Source of the DNA: Trichuris trichiura | Taxonomy: Eukaryota > Nematoda > Enoplea > Trichinellida > Trichuridae | Reading direction: 5' to 3' | Length of the DNA: 64,000 bases | Assembly (NCBI GenBank): GCA_037903355.1 | Contig: JBAJFE010000062.1 | Coordinates: forward strand, 620,001 to 684,000 | Part shown: positions 9,901 to 20,348 of the stretch, piece by piece | How positions within the stretch are numbered: the first letter of the stretch is position 1 | How the letters are laid out: each line of letters opens with the position of its first letter | Notes under the pieces: generated by a model | What the model saw: only the letters and a program-made list of their open reading frames with translations | Databases searched by the model: none | What the model was told of the DNA's origin: nothing | Position numbers and translations under genes: made by a program

Positions 9901-12355
9901 TTATGGTCAAAGAACAATATTGTAATCGTACCTCCTCTGATATCTTTCCTGTAATGTAGCAGACAGCTCCATCGAGTTTTCGATGCGCTGTTCCGTTGAG
10001 GCGGCCAATCCAGGAGCAGTAAGCGCTGATTGGAGGGTCTGATTTGCAGGAGTGTTGTGAGTTCTGCAACAGAAGAGCTTTAGGTTACCGATAGCGATTC
10101 ATTGCAATAGTTTGTTATTAGAAGTACACGCAGCTTAAGCAATGAGTTCTGTTATTTTTACAAGCGTCACGAAGAGCACGGATGCGCTGTCGGTGTCCAA
10201 CGGTGTGCAACTCTCTTAGGAGTTGTTGCCGTTTACTCTGACATTGAGGCTACATGTTGCCTAGCGTTTTTCCTTCTCCGTTATTTCAACAGCAGGCGAA
10301 CTGTGGACAGAAATGGCTCCGTTTGAGAGTTTCGTAGCATCCTTAGGTGGCTTCCTCAGTAGAAAAATTTGTAGCCAGTTAATGCCTTCATTTTAGGTTG
10401 CTGATGCGAGATTATGAAAGCTCGGAAAGAAACATATAAGATTAGTCGTTTATTGGTCACGAATGAGCTGACTTGACTGACAGTTATCCTTGCTTTCTTA
10501 GTCTCTGTGTATTGCAGTGCTTTAGATCAGCCATTCTCAACCTTTTCTGCGCTAGGCCCCCCTTGGAAGGTGTCTTCAGGTGCCAGGCCCCCCTTTTCCT
10601 ATTGGTCGATTAATTTTTGCGTTTTTTGTATAGGAGCCAATCAGCTTTCAACGGCAACCTCCTAGTATCAAGTTAATGCAATGATACAATGCGAATATAT
10701 AGTCGTCAAATCATTTGAAAAGAGCCCTTGGGGTTCTTCGAAACTAACAATGAAACAATTTCGTCGAGTCGAGTGAGAATTTATGCCAATCCTCTATAAA
10801 GGGATGCTGCTAAGGGTTAACCAATCCTTTATAGAGGACTGGCATAAATTTTCACCCTTCCGATCTACCTAACTACGCTTGTTCCAATAAGGCTTTTCAG
10901 CCCCCCTTGACGGCCTCCTGGCCCCCCCTCTGAAAAATTTTCGATTTCGGCCCCCCCTGACACCCTCTCGGCCCCCCTTGGGGGCCCCAGGCCCCCCGTT
11001 GAGAATGGCTGCTTTAGATGTTTCCTAAGCTAATATAACAAGTGCAATTAATTGAATAGCTCAGATATCAAGTGAATTAGTCGAGTTTATATCATATTCT
11101 GCTGAAAAACTGTTGGCTAACTAAATGTGGAACGGTAAGAAAGAAACACGTACAACAAATCCGTAAAAATAAGTGTTTTCTCAATGTAGCAACATGCAAG
11201 ACTACGTGCTTCTACTTGTACCTGCTTTCTGTTTTATTGTACTTGGACGTAGAGGTAATGAAAGACGCAGAGTGGTCGTGTGAGTGAGAGCTGCGCTCTG
11301 TGATAACCACTTCGCCTTAAAGCACTTGGGATTGGTTCGAACGAATTCCGTCATTCTTGACAGCACTAATAGAAGAGGTTGGCATGAATAGAAAACATAG
11401 TACCCAGCGTTCAGGCGTTAGAACTCGGTATATTTGAAGTAAGCGAACGTTGCGGTGTGATTACTCATTTATGATTTTCAAAATGTTTTCCTAACATAAG
11501 AGATTTTTGCTGAGTACACTGTTCATATTATTAGTAATAATCAAATTGTTGTAACAGTACGCTTTTACCTGTTTTAGGGAAAACGTTACTGTAAACATGA
11601 AAATTATTATTTGCCTACTTGCGCCTAAGCAGAGCATTTTCTTCGATGACCATCATTCGTAATGGTAGGAAACTATTTATAGTATATTTTGTTGTGCGTT
11701 TGGGATTAGGGTCAAAAATCCCTAATAGGTCGAAAATAAACTGTTAAGTTTTACCTTGGGACAGTTGTGCACATCTAAGTAAGGAATGTATTTGTGTAGA
11801 GGCATTATTATATTGGTCTTGTTTGTCAGGTCAGTAAGTTCGAACAGTGAAAATGCAGAGTAGCAACTGTTTATTCGTCTGAATGAGGACTAAGTTTAGT
11901 GCAGTGACAGTGCTTACCTTTTGGCAGTTTCGTATGTGAACTCGCATGTGCATTATAACTTTAGTTCTTCCAGTGTCCTTGCACAACGCTACAAAAATTA
12001 GCTCGTCCAGGGTAACATTCGAATATTGATGTATCATCTTTGCCAGTTCCGCCAAAACATTTCTAGCGACGGGTTTCCATGGCGATTCTTTCTGACGTGG
12101 TGGCGGCTGGGGTTGTGGAAGCAATTCTGCTATACTCTCCGCTAAATTTTCTATCACCTTCTGGTTTGGTTCTGTTACGCTCTTGTTTTGGCACTAAGAA
12201 ATTTGGAAAAGCGGTCACAATTTTTTTAACTTTTCAGAATTTGACTAGATCATTAAGGTAGGTTTAACAGACGATGTACTCGAACAATCGATTACCTTCT
12301 GAGTTGATAACAATGGAAATAGCAGAAGTAAAATGCAGTATGGATTCAGTTTCAT
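6953..12355 (-). CDS. Cystatin / NUDT9-H membrane protein, paralogue 1 (minus strand)
   Basis: Nine exons join in phase: 12355-12296, 12193-11918, 10063-9932, 9580-9521, 9467-9374, 9328-9193, 7733-7658, 7596-7450 and 7405-6953, giving about 477 residues. Exon 1 is a signal peptide (MKLNPYCILLLLFPLLSTQK). Exons 2-3 form a cystatin-like domain with four cysteines (VALCKD, RNCQK, HSCKSD..AYCSW, AVCYIT). Exons 4-9 are NUDT9-H-like: PQGRAGILGQGVL in exon 6 and HPHETDNAWV in exon 9. The normal Nudix box REFGEE is replaced by VEDYFYSLL. The C-terminus has two close hydrophobic segments (about SLASAAFVVLSIIALTI and LFFAFLTPIILALAG), then a basic/acidic tail ending SCDK. A hAT-like insertion sits in the intron between exons 2 and 3. 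It is predicted to be an extracellular or lumenal, membrane-anchored protein; ADP-ribose binding is inference from the family. Confidence 0.72.
10528..11011. mobile_element. Non-autonomous hAT-like element with 8-bp target duplication
   Basis: The 484-bp element has terminal inverted repeats CAGCCATTCTCAAC / GTTGAGAATGGCTG. It is flanked on both sides by the direct repeat CTTTAGAT (10520-10527 and 11012-11019), an 8-bp duplication as made by hAT transposases. Subterminal regions contain many GGCCCCCC words. Internally there is a second inverted repeat of about 30 bp on each side (about 10769-10856). No open frame of note. It lies in an intron of the minus-strand cystatin/NUDT9-H gene. Confidence 0.85.
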
Positions 12356-12397
12356 TTCACTTTTTGGCAGTTGAGCTTACACGATTTCCTATCAGAA

Positions 12398-12404
12398 TTT
12401 TATA
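12398..12404 (-). promoter_or_regulatory. TATA box of cystatin/NUDT9-H paralogue 1
   Basis: The minus strand reads TATAAAA about 43 bp upstream of the ATG at 12355, a normal spacing for a short leader. Confidence 0.5.
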
Positions 12405-13065
12405 CAATTGTAAGGTTTACTTTTGCCTTCAGTCTGTCATGGGTTTTCTTAAACGTTGGAAAAGCGTTCCAAACACCTGTCAGAAAATAAATGAGAAATT
12501 TTAATTAGGTAGCGTTACATTTATGCAGTCGTTTGCCGTTACTTTTTCATATGCGAAGCTAGTGAGGTTTTGTTCAATAGAAAAATGTCCTCTCTTTCAG
12601 GTTTGAGAATTGGTACAGTTTGGATGATTTATTTTAAAACAAAGAGGATTGGAACATCGGCGTGATAAGTAGGGTATGAACGTGAACTTTACACGGAAAT
12701 GGAGCGGAAGAAGAAGCCTACGTGGGTGCTACAGGTTGTTTGCAAGCGTTTTGCAAGAAAAGTATCAAAAACACTTAAAAAATTTGAATTTTATGTTCAC
12801 TCTGGTGAACATATGGCAAGTCGCCCAAAATATGTAGCAACATTTTTGCGAACTTAAATTCTCCTAGCTCAAATGGCCAATCTGCAGCAGGGTTTTAAAA
12901 ACTATGGCAGAAGTCTCCTAAAGAAGCATCCCAGCACCGACATAGCAGCATGGAGCCCCTTGCTTCTTTACGGTGGCCTTAGACCTGGCATGTATTAATA
13001 TTCAAAAATTGGTGGTAAACTGGGCCATAATGTTATACGCTGAACATTGGCAAATAAAAATAAAT

Positions 13066-13285
13066 TACCGTATATTACAGCCTATAGAACACCCCTCTAC
13101 CTAAGTAATGGGTAGTAATGATTGGCCCAGTTAATCACTTAGTGAGTCTAATTGAGGTAGAAAAAGTGCTGTTCAGCTCATAGGACTAATAAGTCGAATG
13201 GGAGCCTAGGAAGTACCAACTGGGCCAATTATTACCACACATTACTTAGGTAGAGGGGTGTTCTTATAGGCCGTAATATACGGTA
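13066..13285. mobile_element. 220-bp MITE, copy 1
   Basis: Terminal inverted repeats of about 45 bp begin TACCGTATATTAC and contain ACCCCTCTACCTAAGTAAT. The copy at 45153-45373 is nearly the same throughout. The outermost bases are TA, consistent with a TA target as for Tc1/mariner-like elements. No coding capacity. Confidence 0.85.
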
Positions 13286-13294
13286 GTCGTAAAT

Positions 13295-13744
13295 ATGACC
13301 GTCGTCATATACGCCAGTATGTACGGGATTTTAACCTTTCAGTTCATTGAAGCGCCGCCAAAACTAATGTTACCGAGTGAAAGCGTTGGTTCTTCGATCC
13401 ACGTTATCACAGCTCATTGGAAGGGAATGCCGCTGAGAGTACGAACTTTTAAACGCACTATTGAAAGAAAAGTAGTTTCGCTTAAATGTATGGCCACAGA
13501 CCATGAAGGCTTACTCCATGGAAGCACAACGCATCGCAACAAGACAATGCGAAAATCAGGTAATGACATGAAAACAAAACCGCAACCAAAAGGAACCCTT
13601 GGAAACAGGTGGCCAAACATAGTGGCACCTCAAATGTGCCAGAAAGAGACGGGCCATTGGCGACAGTCTCCTGATAAAATATGTCGTTGCAGGACAGTGG
13701 AAATTTACCTGGTGGAAAAGTGCCGCAAGGGAAGCAAGCTTTGA
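13295..13744 (+). CDS. Unrecognised open frame (149 codons)
   Basis: An ATG lies 10 bp after the MITE end. The frame is basic and Cys-containing near its end (CRCRTVEIYLVEKC). I do not recognise it. A good splice acceptor (ACCTTTCAG) is present at about 13341 and a possible donor (GTAATG) at about 13560, so it could be an internal exon of a plus-strand gene instead of a whole gene, or simply chance. An overlapping minus-strand frame of similar length (13482-13868) weakens the case further. Confidence 0.2.
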   Translation: MTVVIYASMYGILTFQFIEAPPKLMLPSESVGSSIHVITAHWKGMPLRVRTFKRTIERKVVSLKCMATDHEGLLHGSTTHRNKTMRKSGNDMKTKPQPKGTLGNRWPNIVAPQMCQKETGHWRQSPDKICRCRTVEIYLVEKCRKGSKL

Positions 13745-14731
13745 AGAAGCGTACCAGCGTGAGAGCTGAAGCGCCTCTGAGAGAAAACATTTGAAACATC
13801 AATAGCAAAACATAAGGTATGCGGCCTGAACCAAACCAGCTTTTCCCATTGACAGCACAGGATACCAATAGTACGATTCAGTTGTGCATCGAACCGTACG
13901 CGTCGAACTGATTTTGATTTGGCCGGCTGTTAACATTACTCAGCCTCGTAAAAGGATAAAAACTGATATCATTGTAGCATTCTGTTATCAAACGGTTTAA
14001 TTTTGTCAATGTCAATAATTGAGTGCTTCAAACATTACGAAGGTGTTGTGCATTTAGATGTTTACGCTAGCGCACTCCATGTGCATTGTTCTTTACACAT
14101 GAGACGCTCAATACCTCATCTGAAAAACGCTGTCTGGGATAGCTGATGCAAATACTTATGCGATCTTTTCTGCTAGCCTTCCCTAAGCTCTTCAGTATTA
14201 CGTATATCGTCTGTCCCTACTTAACAGGCAATAGTATGGAAGAAACGCTGTCGTAACTCGAGGACTTCATATGTATTAATCTTGTCCCGTCGCGTTTATG
14301 GACCGAAATTTATCGCTTCCGAGTACGATGAAGATACTTGGCGAGAAAAATTAAAGCGTAATTGGAAAACTGAATTAATTTAAATTGAATTAAATTAACA
14401 GCGAAAAGCGATTTAGGTAAAAAAAAGGGAAGAAACTGAAATTTCCTTTCTCCACCCAAATTTCGGTGTCTTCCTTTTCTTTACCTGGGCCTGTTTTCGC
14501 TGTTCGCTATCTTCGCCGATCCTCCACATAGCGGAAGGACTGACATTTCGAAGTTCTAACGCACGCTAAGCACGACAAGGACAACAACGTGGACGATCTC
14601 CTTAGTCATCCATACCAATAGAAAAACCTGAAAACCGGACATTAAGCACGTTTTTCGCTCTGACCTCTTGTGACTTTAAACTAACTCCATTCTGTCTCAG
14701 TACTAACCATCGCACATAAGTCCTGTTGTAT
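13745..14731. other. Intergenic spacer
   Basis: No gene recognised. It contains a short diffuse inverted repeat near 14420-14490 (AAAAAAGGGAAG... / CTTCCTTTTC...). Confidence 0.3.
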
Positions 14732-14893
14732 ATATTGAAGCGTCTTTATTACGAATCAGTTGTCCCGTTGATATATAAAATGAAGGTAAAAAATTCCCCG
14801 GAGCTTTCAGGTACCCAAAAGCTCCGGGGAATTTTTTACCTTCATTGTATATATCAACGGGACGACTGATCCGTAATAAAGACGCTTCAATAT
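14732..14893. repeat. 162-bp palindromic element (GGAGCTTTC family), copy 1
   Basis: Two arms of about 80 bp are almost perfect inverted copies, meeting near 14813. Inner words are CCCCGGAGCTTT / AAAGCTCCGGGG and outer words GTCCCGTTGATATATA / TATATCAACGGGAC. No open frame. Confidence 0.85.
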
Positions 14894-14981
14894 GAAAACA
14901 TATGGTCCCGTACAAAAACATCACATATTGTAGATATAGCTTTTTGCTACGGGACTATAGAGTTTTATCTACTTCTTTTAA

Positions 14982-15256
14982 GGAACGCAAGTCCCGTTGA
15001 AAAATTTAAATCTCAGTATTCTGGAGCTTTCGGGTCAAACGCGACCCGTCTTCAGCGGTCTTAAATTGATGTAAACCATTTATTGATAATCAATAAATGA
15101 TTTACATTTACATTTAATAAATGATTTACATTTATTGATATTAATTGATAATCAGTAAATGATTTACATCAATTTAAGACCGCTGAAAATGGGTCGCGTT
15201 TGACCTGAGAGCTCCGGAAAATTGGAATTAAAATTTTTCAACGGGAGTTGCATTCC
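14982..15256. repeat. 275-bp palindromic element (GGAGCTTTC family), copy 2
   Basis: The left arm starts GGAACGCAAGTCCCGTTG and the right arm ends with the reverse complement. The arms carry GGAGCTTTCGGGTC and the reverse word GACCTGAGAGCTCC; the centre is a nested AT-rich inverted repeat with ATTTATTGATAATC words. It shares GTCCCGTTGA and the GGAGCTTTC core with copy 1. Confidence 0.85.
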
Positions 15257-15699
15257 GTAAAAAAAGCAGGTGATTAAGTGCTGTTATTATTATTGTTGAC
15301 AGCGGATCAGGAAAAGTTCTGAAAGCTTCGAAGGACTGTTTATTTGTAAGTGAAGGTAAACGCTTTGTACACTTCTTAAAAAACGCGCACATGAAGCTTA
15401 AAAACAGCGTTAAAAAGTCTTTTGTTTTCAACTTTAAATACTACTCCTTACATGAAGAAAAAAGAGAGCACTCAAGTTGTCAACTGCATTATTCAAGATT
15501 AATCCAAATGACGTCATGATGAGAGGAGAAAAAATATTTATGTTTCTCCAGGTGCCTTTGCAGTGTCAGTTTAGCTACGTAATGGAAGTGGATTAGGACA
15601 AACTTCAGGGCGTTATATACTTTACTGGCATCATTAATGTCAACAAAGGAAGCATATTTGATTGCACCAAAAGGCGTGAAGGAAAAATAATTTTGCGAA

Positions 15700-15706
15700 T
15701 ATAAAA
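15700..15706 (+). promoter_or_regulatory. TATA box of cystatin/NUDT9-H paralogue 2
   Basis: TATAAAA begins 23 bp before the first ATG (15723). The next in-frame ATG is residue 9 (15747). Transcription normally starts 25-30 bp after the TATA box, so the second ATG may be the real start. Paralogue 3 has the same spacing. Confidence 0.5.
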
Positions 15707-15722
15707 TGCGGCGAAGGTTGAA

Positions 15723-18700
15723 ATGAAACTTACTAGTGCAAGTACAATGTTACTTATATTGTGCGTCGTCTTGTCATTTGTGTATTCATCATTCAGTCAA
15801 GGAAAGGTGATCATTAGCAATTGGGATAGGCTTATACGGGTGACGGGGCTTCGTTACCATTTCAGTCAAGAACCTTTGATAATGGCATGTTTGAAAGATT
15901 GGAATATTATTTTTAGCAAGCTCCAGACCCCAGCCAAGAGCAACGATTGGAAAAACTAACGGGGCGCTTCGGAAGCTTCCTGTACCCTGCAGATGAAAGT
16001 CAAAATAGTAGCGAAGTGGAGAAATGGGACGATGCCAACAAGACAACAGCAGCAACAAACGTCTTTCACTTGTTGCTGGCAAAGCTAGATCAGTCACAGA
16101 AATTTAACTTTTCTGAATTAATTGGTGGCTTCAAATGCATTGATCAAAACAAGGAACAGCATGCTATAATGCACTTGAAGTTGCTGAGACATGGGAAATG
16201 CCACAGGGTATACAATATGTAAATACCAACAAATTCAACTTTAGCACTAAAGGAATCTACACATTTCTAACTGTTCTTCTCTGCAATGAAACGACTGATG
16301 CAGAAGCATTCACAACCTAAACCGTGCCAATGCCCAGTCTCAGTTTTTCGTTCATGCAACCCCTTTTTCTGGTCCAACGTTGGATTGTTAAAATTTCTTA
16401 GTTCGCCTCAATGCGAAAGACTACATCGCAAGCGATTTCGAATGCTTAAGAGTTAGCAAGTAATATGTCGCTTTACTACAGCGTTATCTTCGCTGAATTT
16501 TGTTTCTTTTGAGTTCAGAATGAGATCAATAGAAGCAGGTGACTGTACCTGCTAGACAGCACCGACCTGGCGGTTCAATATTGTTTTTAGGTACCTTCAT
16601 TTAATATCATCTAACTGAAGGAAAAGTTAAGTGTTAGTATTCTTTGAAGAGTTTTTTACAGGCTAACTTCTGAGATTCTTCGTGGGTTTAAAGGGGCAGT
16701 TTTGTTGGGCGACAAGAGAAAAGCCATTGTTTGGCAAGTCTTGTGCATGGCATCGGCTTCAACGTTTCTAATTTTAAGAAAACTAGACACATTTAACAGT
16801 TTTGTAAATGCCTTAAATCATGTCCATGTTATAGCAACTGAAGCGCAAGATGCGCAGCGGGACCATACCTGCTAAGTGATTGTGCAGTTCTTTTTACTTG
16901 AGTAGGATGCTTACAACTAAAGGTGATTCATCCTGCAAATACTGATAGTACTGTACTAAAAATAAAACAGGCATAAAACACTCGCTGAATTCAAAGATGA
17001 ATTTATCCTTTTCAAAAATTCTCTGAGCTAAAGTACCGCATTTGACGTGTATCTATAAAAGCGAGGAACACGGCTAAAAACTTCAACCTGATGCTTTTAA
17101 ATGTTTAATTTTATGAAGCAAGATTTCTGTTTCTGAACTGAGAGCTTTTGGCATTTAAAACTTTGACGACGTAATTCGCTAGAAAATTTTTTGAATGCAT
17201 TAGATCTAACTGAGTTTAGTCAAGTTGCGATGCAGATTTCTCTGCTCATCTTAGCACTGTTCCTATGAAATGTAGATATAAACAAACCCTGATTAGACAT
17301 TCTGAGGGGCATGGATTTGCATTGTTCTATCAGTAATACACCGAATAATGAGAGATAGTGCTAATTACGTTCATAAAAGGGCGTTCCCTTAAGTTCGTAG
17401 TACTGCCATTCTCCTTGAAGCAAAGATCCCCTAGAATATGAATTCACATTCCATTGAAGCCTTTCGCACAGGTTTTTTCTGAACTAATTGTTTCATGTTG
17501 ACTTTTCTCATTTACGTTAGGAAAGGTGTTTCTTCGAGGAAACGGTGTGCGCCGCAATAATTCTTTGTCTTCTTACTGCAGTTCTCAATATTTCATCAAT
17601 GTCCATCAGAACAAAACGTATATTGCACGTGGATTGGAACCCTGCGTGAGAGCATTCCAAACAAAACGTCTGGATATTCGTGCTTTGAATCAAGTGAAGT
17701 TAGAAAAGAGGTAAGACAACTCTTCCATCTTTCCATTCTGAAGTATCAAAGCGCATGTTGAGTAAAGAGTTTTCATATTTCGACAAGTAGAACAACTTTT
17801 GTTTTCAAACGCAATAACGCTTTTATCTGAACTTTTAAACATTCAGCATCTTCCGTTTTCGTCTATGTAACTTCCTGCAAGTGCTGCTGGTCATTGCCGC
17901 ATTGCGTCTATCTCGCAGAAAGCAAGCCGTGATAATCAGTCAAGTACGATATTACCTATTCACAAAACAAAGATTAGTAAAACGGAATAATGTATTTGTG
18001 ATTCAAGGATGGCAATGTAATAGTTTGCGAGATCGTTTCTTGCAACCGAGTGATTCAATGAATTATTGCTGTTAGCACAAACAAGACATTCTCTGGATAC
18101 ATTTTTTCAAAAATTAATACATTTTACACGGCTAATTTTTTCTGATGTAAATGAGAAACCCACCATGGCATGAATGAATAGCAGTTGCATTTCAGAGAAA
18201 AACTTAGTCTGAATTTTTATTTTCTGCGATTTAGTATGAAGAAGAATTGGCAAATTTGAACCCGTGTGCAGTGTGGAAATATAATGCTGAGGGAGTAAGA
18301 AATTCATCAGCAATAAGTGACTGCATATTGATGAATGGCTTATGCAGGCCTACCGTTTGCCAATTCTTGCCGACATGTTACCGTGGAAGAAAAACTTTCT
18401 GTTGTACCAGCCGCCCGTAGTTTTCCTCAAAGGTAGCGTCTTCGTCGCTTTTGAATTTCTTACCACAATTTTGATCTACTGCAGATGAGAAGGGACCAGT
18501 AGGTGGGCAAGGTTTATCAGCAGCTCTTAAAAATCCTGAAGGCAGAACTGGCATTGCTGGCCGAGGTCTGCTGATGAAGTGGGGTGAAAACAAAGTGGAA
18601 ATTCCCATAATAATCAAGTAAGTTAATTCTGTCAATTATCTCTTTTGCTGGCAAGACTCGCATGAAATCAGTTAAAACGAAATTTGAGCAGTTTCTAAAA

Positions 18701-20328
18701 GTAGTGACGTAGTATGAGTTCGATACTATGTATTTTTTATAACGGAGATTTCGATGCCTGACGGCAACAGCATTTTTGCAGGGAAATTCTCTTTAGCTGA
18801 AAAAACATTTATTCGCTGAACTGATCATTTTAAAATATGGGCTTTTATTTGTAAGTAACTAAGAAAATCGTTTCGCTCAACAATGTTTGGCTGGTCCAAC
18901 GAAAGTCGTCTTCTCTTAAATATGACTTGTACGAACAATGAATCTTGATGAATTTTGACACCCGTAGGGGGGGGGGTAAAAGGTCAATCTTGAAAGCTCC
19001 ATTTACAAATTCGTGTAAGTTTAAAAGCATCTTTCACTTTTACTTCGCAATGACGAAATATTAGGAAAAGCTGTAACTAACATAATGAAACTTAATTTCA
19101 GTTACGAAAGAAGCTCTATTTTCAAAAAATAATAACTATCTATCATTTCAAACTACACGTAGAACCTACATCGTTTCGAGAACTTTACTCAGCGTTCAAA
19201 ACGCAGTGGTTATTTAGGAATTAAGCCTGCGACAAATAAAATTGTTCTGATAAACCTATGTCATTCTACAAGTTTTATTTGGCTAGAAGTCTTTGCACTC
19301 TGGCTAAGCATTAGAAAGCGTAAGTTAACGTTCTTGACGGAACAAGACTGGGTGGGTTTCATTATGCCACTTAAAACTCCTTTCGGTTTGCTTCGTACGG
19401 CCTACTGACCCATGTAACATCTTGGGACCGAGCTAAATAGCGTTTAACTGAAACTGAAAATACAACATGCCATTTTTGCTTATAATTAAGTTGTTAAATG
19501 ATGCCTTACGCGTCTAAATAGGACAGCATTTGTTCTTTCCATTTGCACATGGATAATGCCCAAACATGAATAGACATTCATAGGTAATTTTTTCAGAGCT
19601 TCGCGCACAAAGGCTGAAGTTCTTATGCGTGGTCGGTATGACAAAGAAAAAGGGGAATCTCCACTGCCAATGGTTCGATGCACGTAACACTTGCTTAAAC
19701 ATTGAAATGAAAGTTTTAGTTTTACAACATTCCAAAGCAGGAAGATTTTCCTGACATCGAATCAATGGAGAAACATTATTACGAAATGGTGGCAACAGAT
19801 CAAAAATATAACTGCACAATGGAAAAGCTCAGGTCTTCTTTCAAGTCCGCAACGAAAGTAATGATACACTGCTAGCATGAGTCATTGTTAAGTGACGTTG
19901 CGGTTTAGCTTACTATTAAGTATTTTCCCCACCCATATGCTACCGACAATGCCTGGATAACAGCAGACATTATTGTTATTGCAACATGTGACGAGCCGTG
20001 CTTCAACTACTTGGACTTAAACGAATCATCGAACAAGTTCCAGTATAGATGGGAAAAATTTAACGACTCTGATATTTATGATATAGATGATCTTGTGAAC
20101 TTACTGCTCAAAAAGCAGCTGACACCTCAAGTATTAGCTGTGTCTTTTGTGTTCAGCAGGATTGCTCACTTTGCCTTCCTCGTTGCGGCAGTTCTGGTCA
20201 GCGTGTTGTTGGCTACTATCTGTGTAGCCTTACTGTTAATTAGCGTTCCAGTTATAATGTTAGTGGCCGCAGCCATTATAGGCTATTATTATATTCGAAA
20301 AGCTATTACAAAATCCTTTGGTCATTGA
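15723..20328 (+). CDS. Cystatin / NUDT9-H membrane protein, paralogue 2
   Basis: Nine exons join in phase: 15723-15806, 15917-16207, 17582-17710, 18235-18294, 18348-18432, 18485-18617, 19597-19672, 19720-19857 and 19909-20328; 471 residues. A signal peptide covers residues 1-26. The cystatin-like domain is about 29-168: a helix near EKWDDANKTT, the strand SELIGGFKC where cystatins have the QxVxG loop, then a four-cysteine pattern including NVYCTWIGTL. The NUDT9-H part is 189-410: NPEGRTGIAGRGLL from 233 and ATDNAWITAD near 343, both close to human NUDT9 motifs, but the REFGEE Nudix box is replaced by MEKHYYEMV. Residues about 419-460 are strongly hydrophobic (two segments around ISVP), followed by a short basic tail. 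AATAAA follows at 20343. Closest relative in the window: paralogue 3, with several identical exon lengths. Enzyme activity is doubtful; ligand binding is inferred. Confidence 0.8.
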
Positions 20329-20342
20329 AAATCAGAAGAGTA

Positions 20343-20348
20343 AATAAA
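20343..20348 (+). terminator. Poly(A) signal of cystatin/NUDT9-H paralogue 2
   Basis: AATAAA starts 15 bp after the stop codon. Confidence 0.5.

Noticed and set aside
13482..13868. 128-codon minus-strand frame, Cys- and Phe-rich
   Set aside because: It overlaps the plus-strand frame at 13295 and shows no recognisable domain; low complexity and no splice or promoter support.
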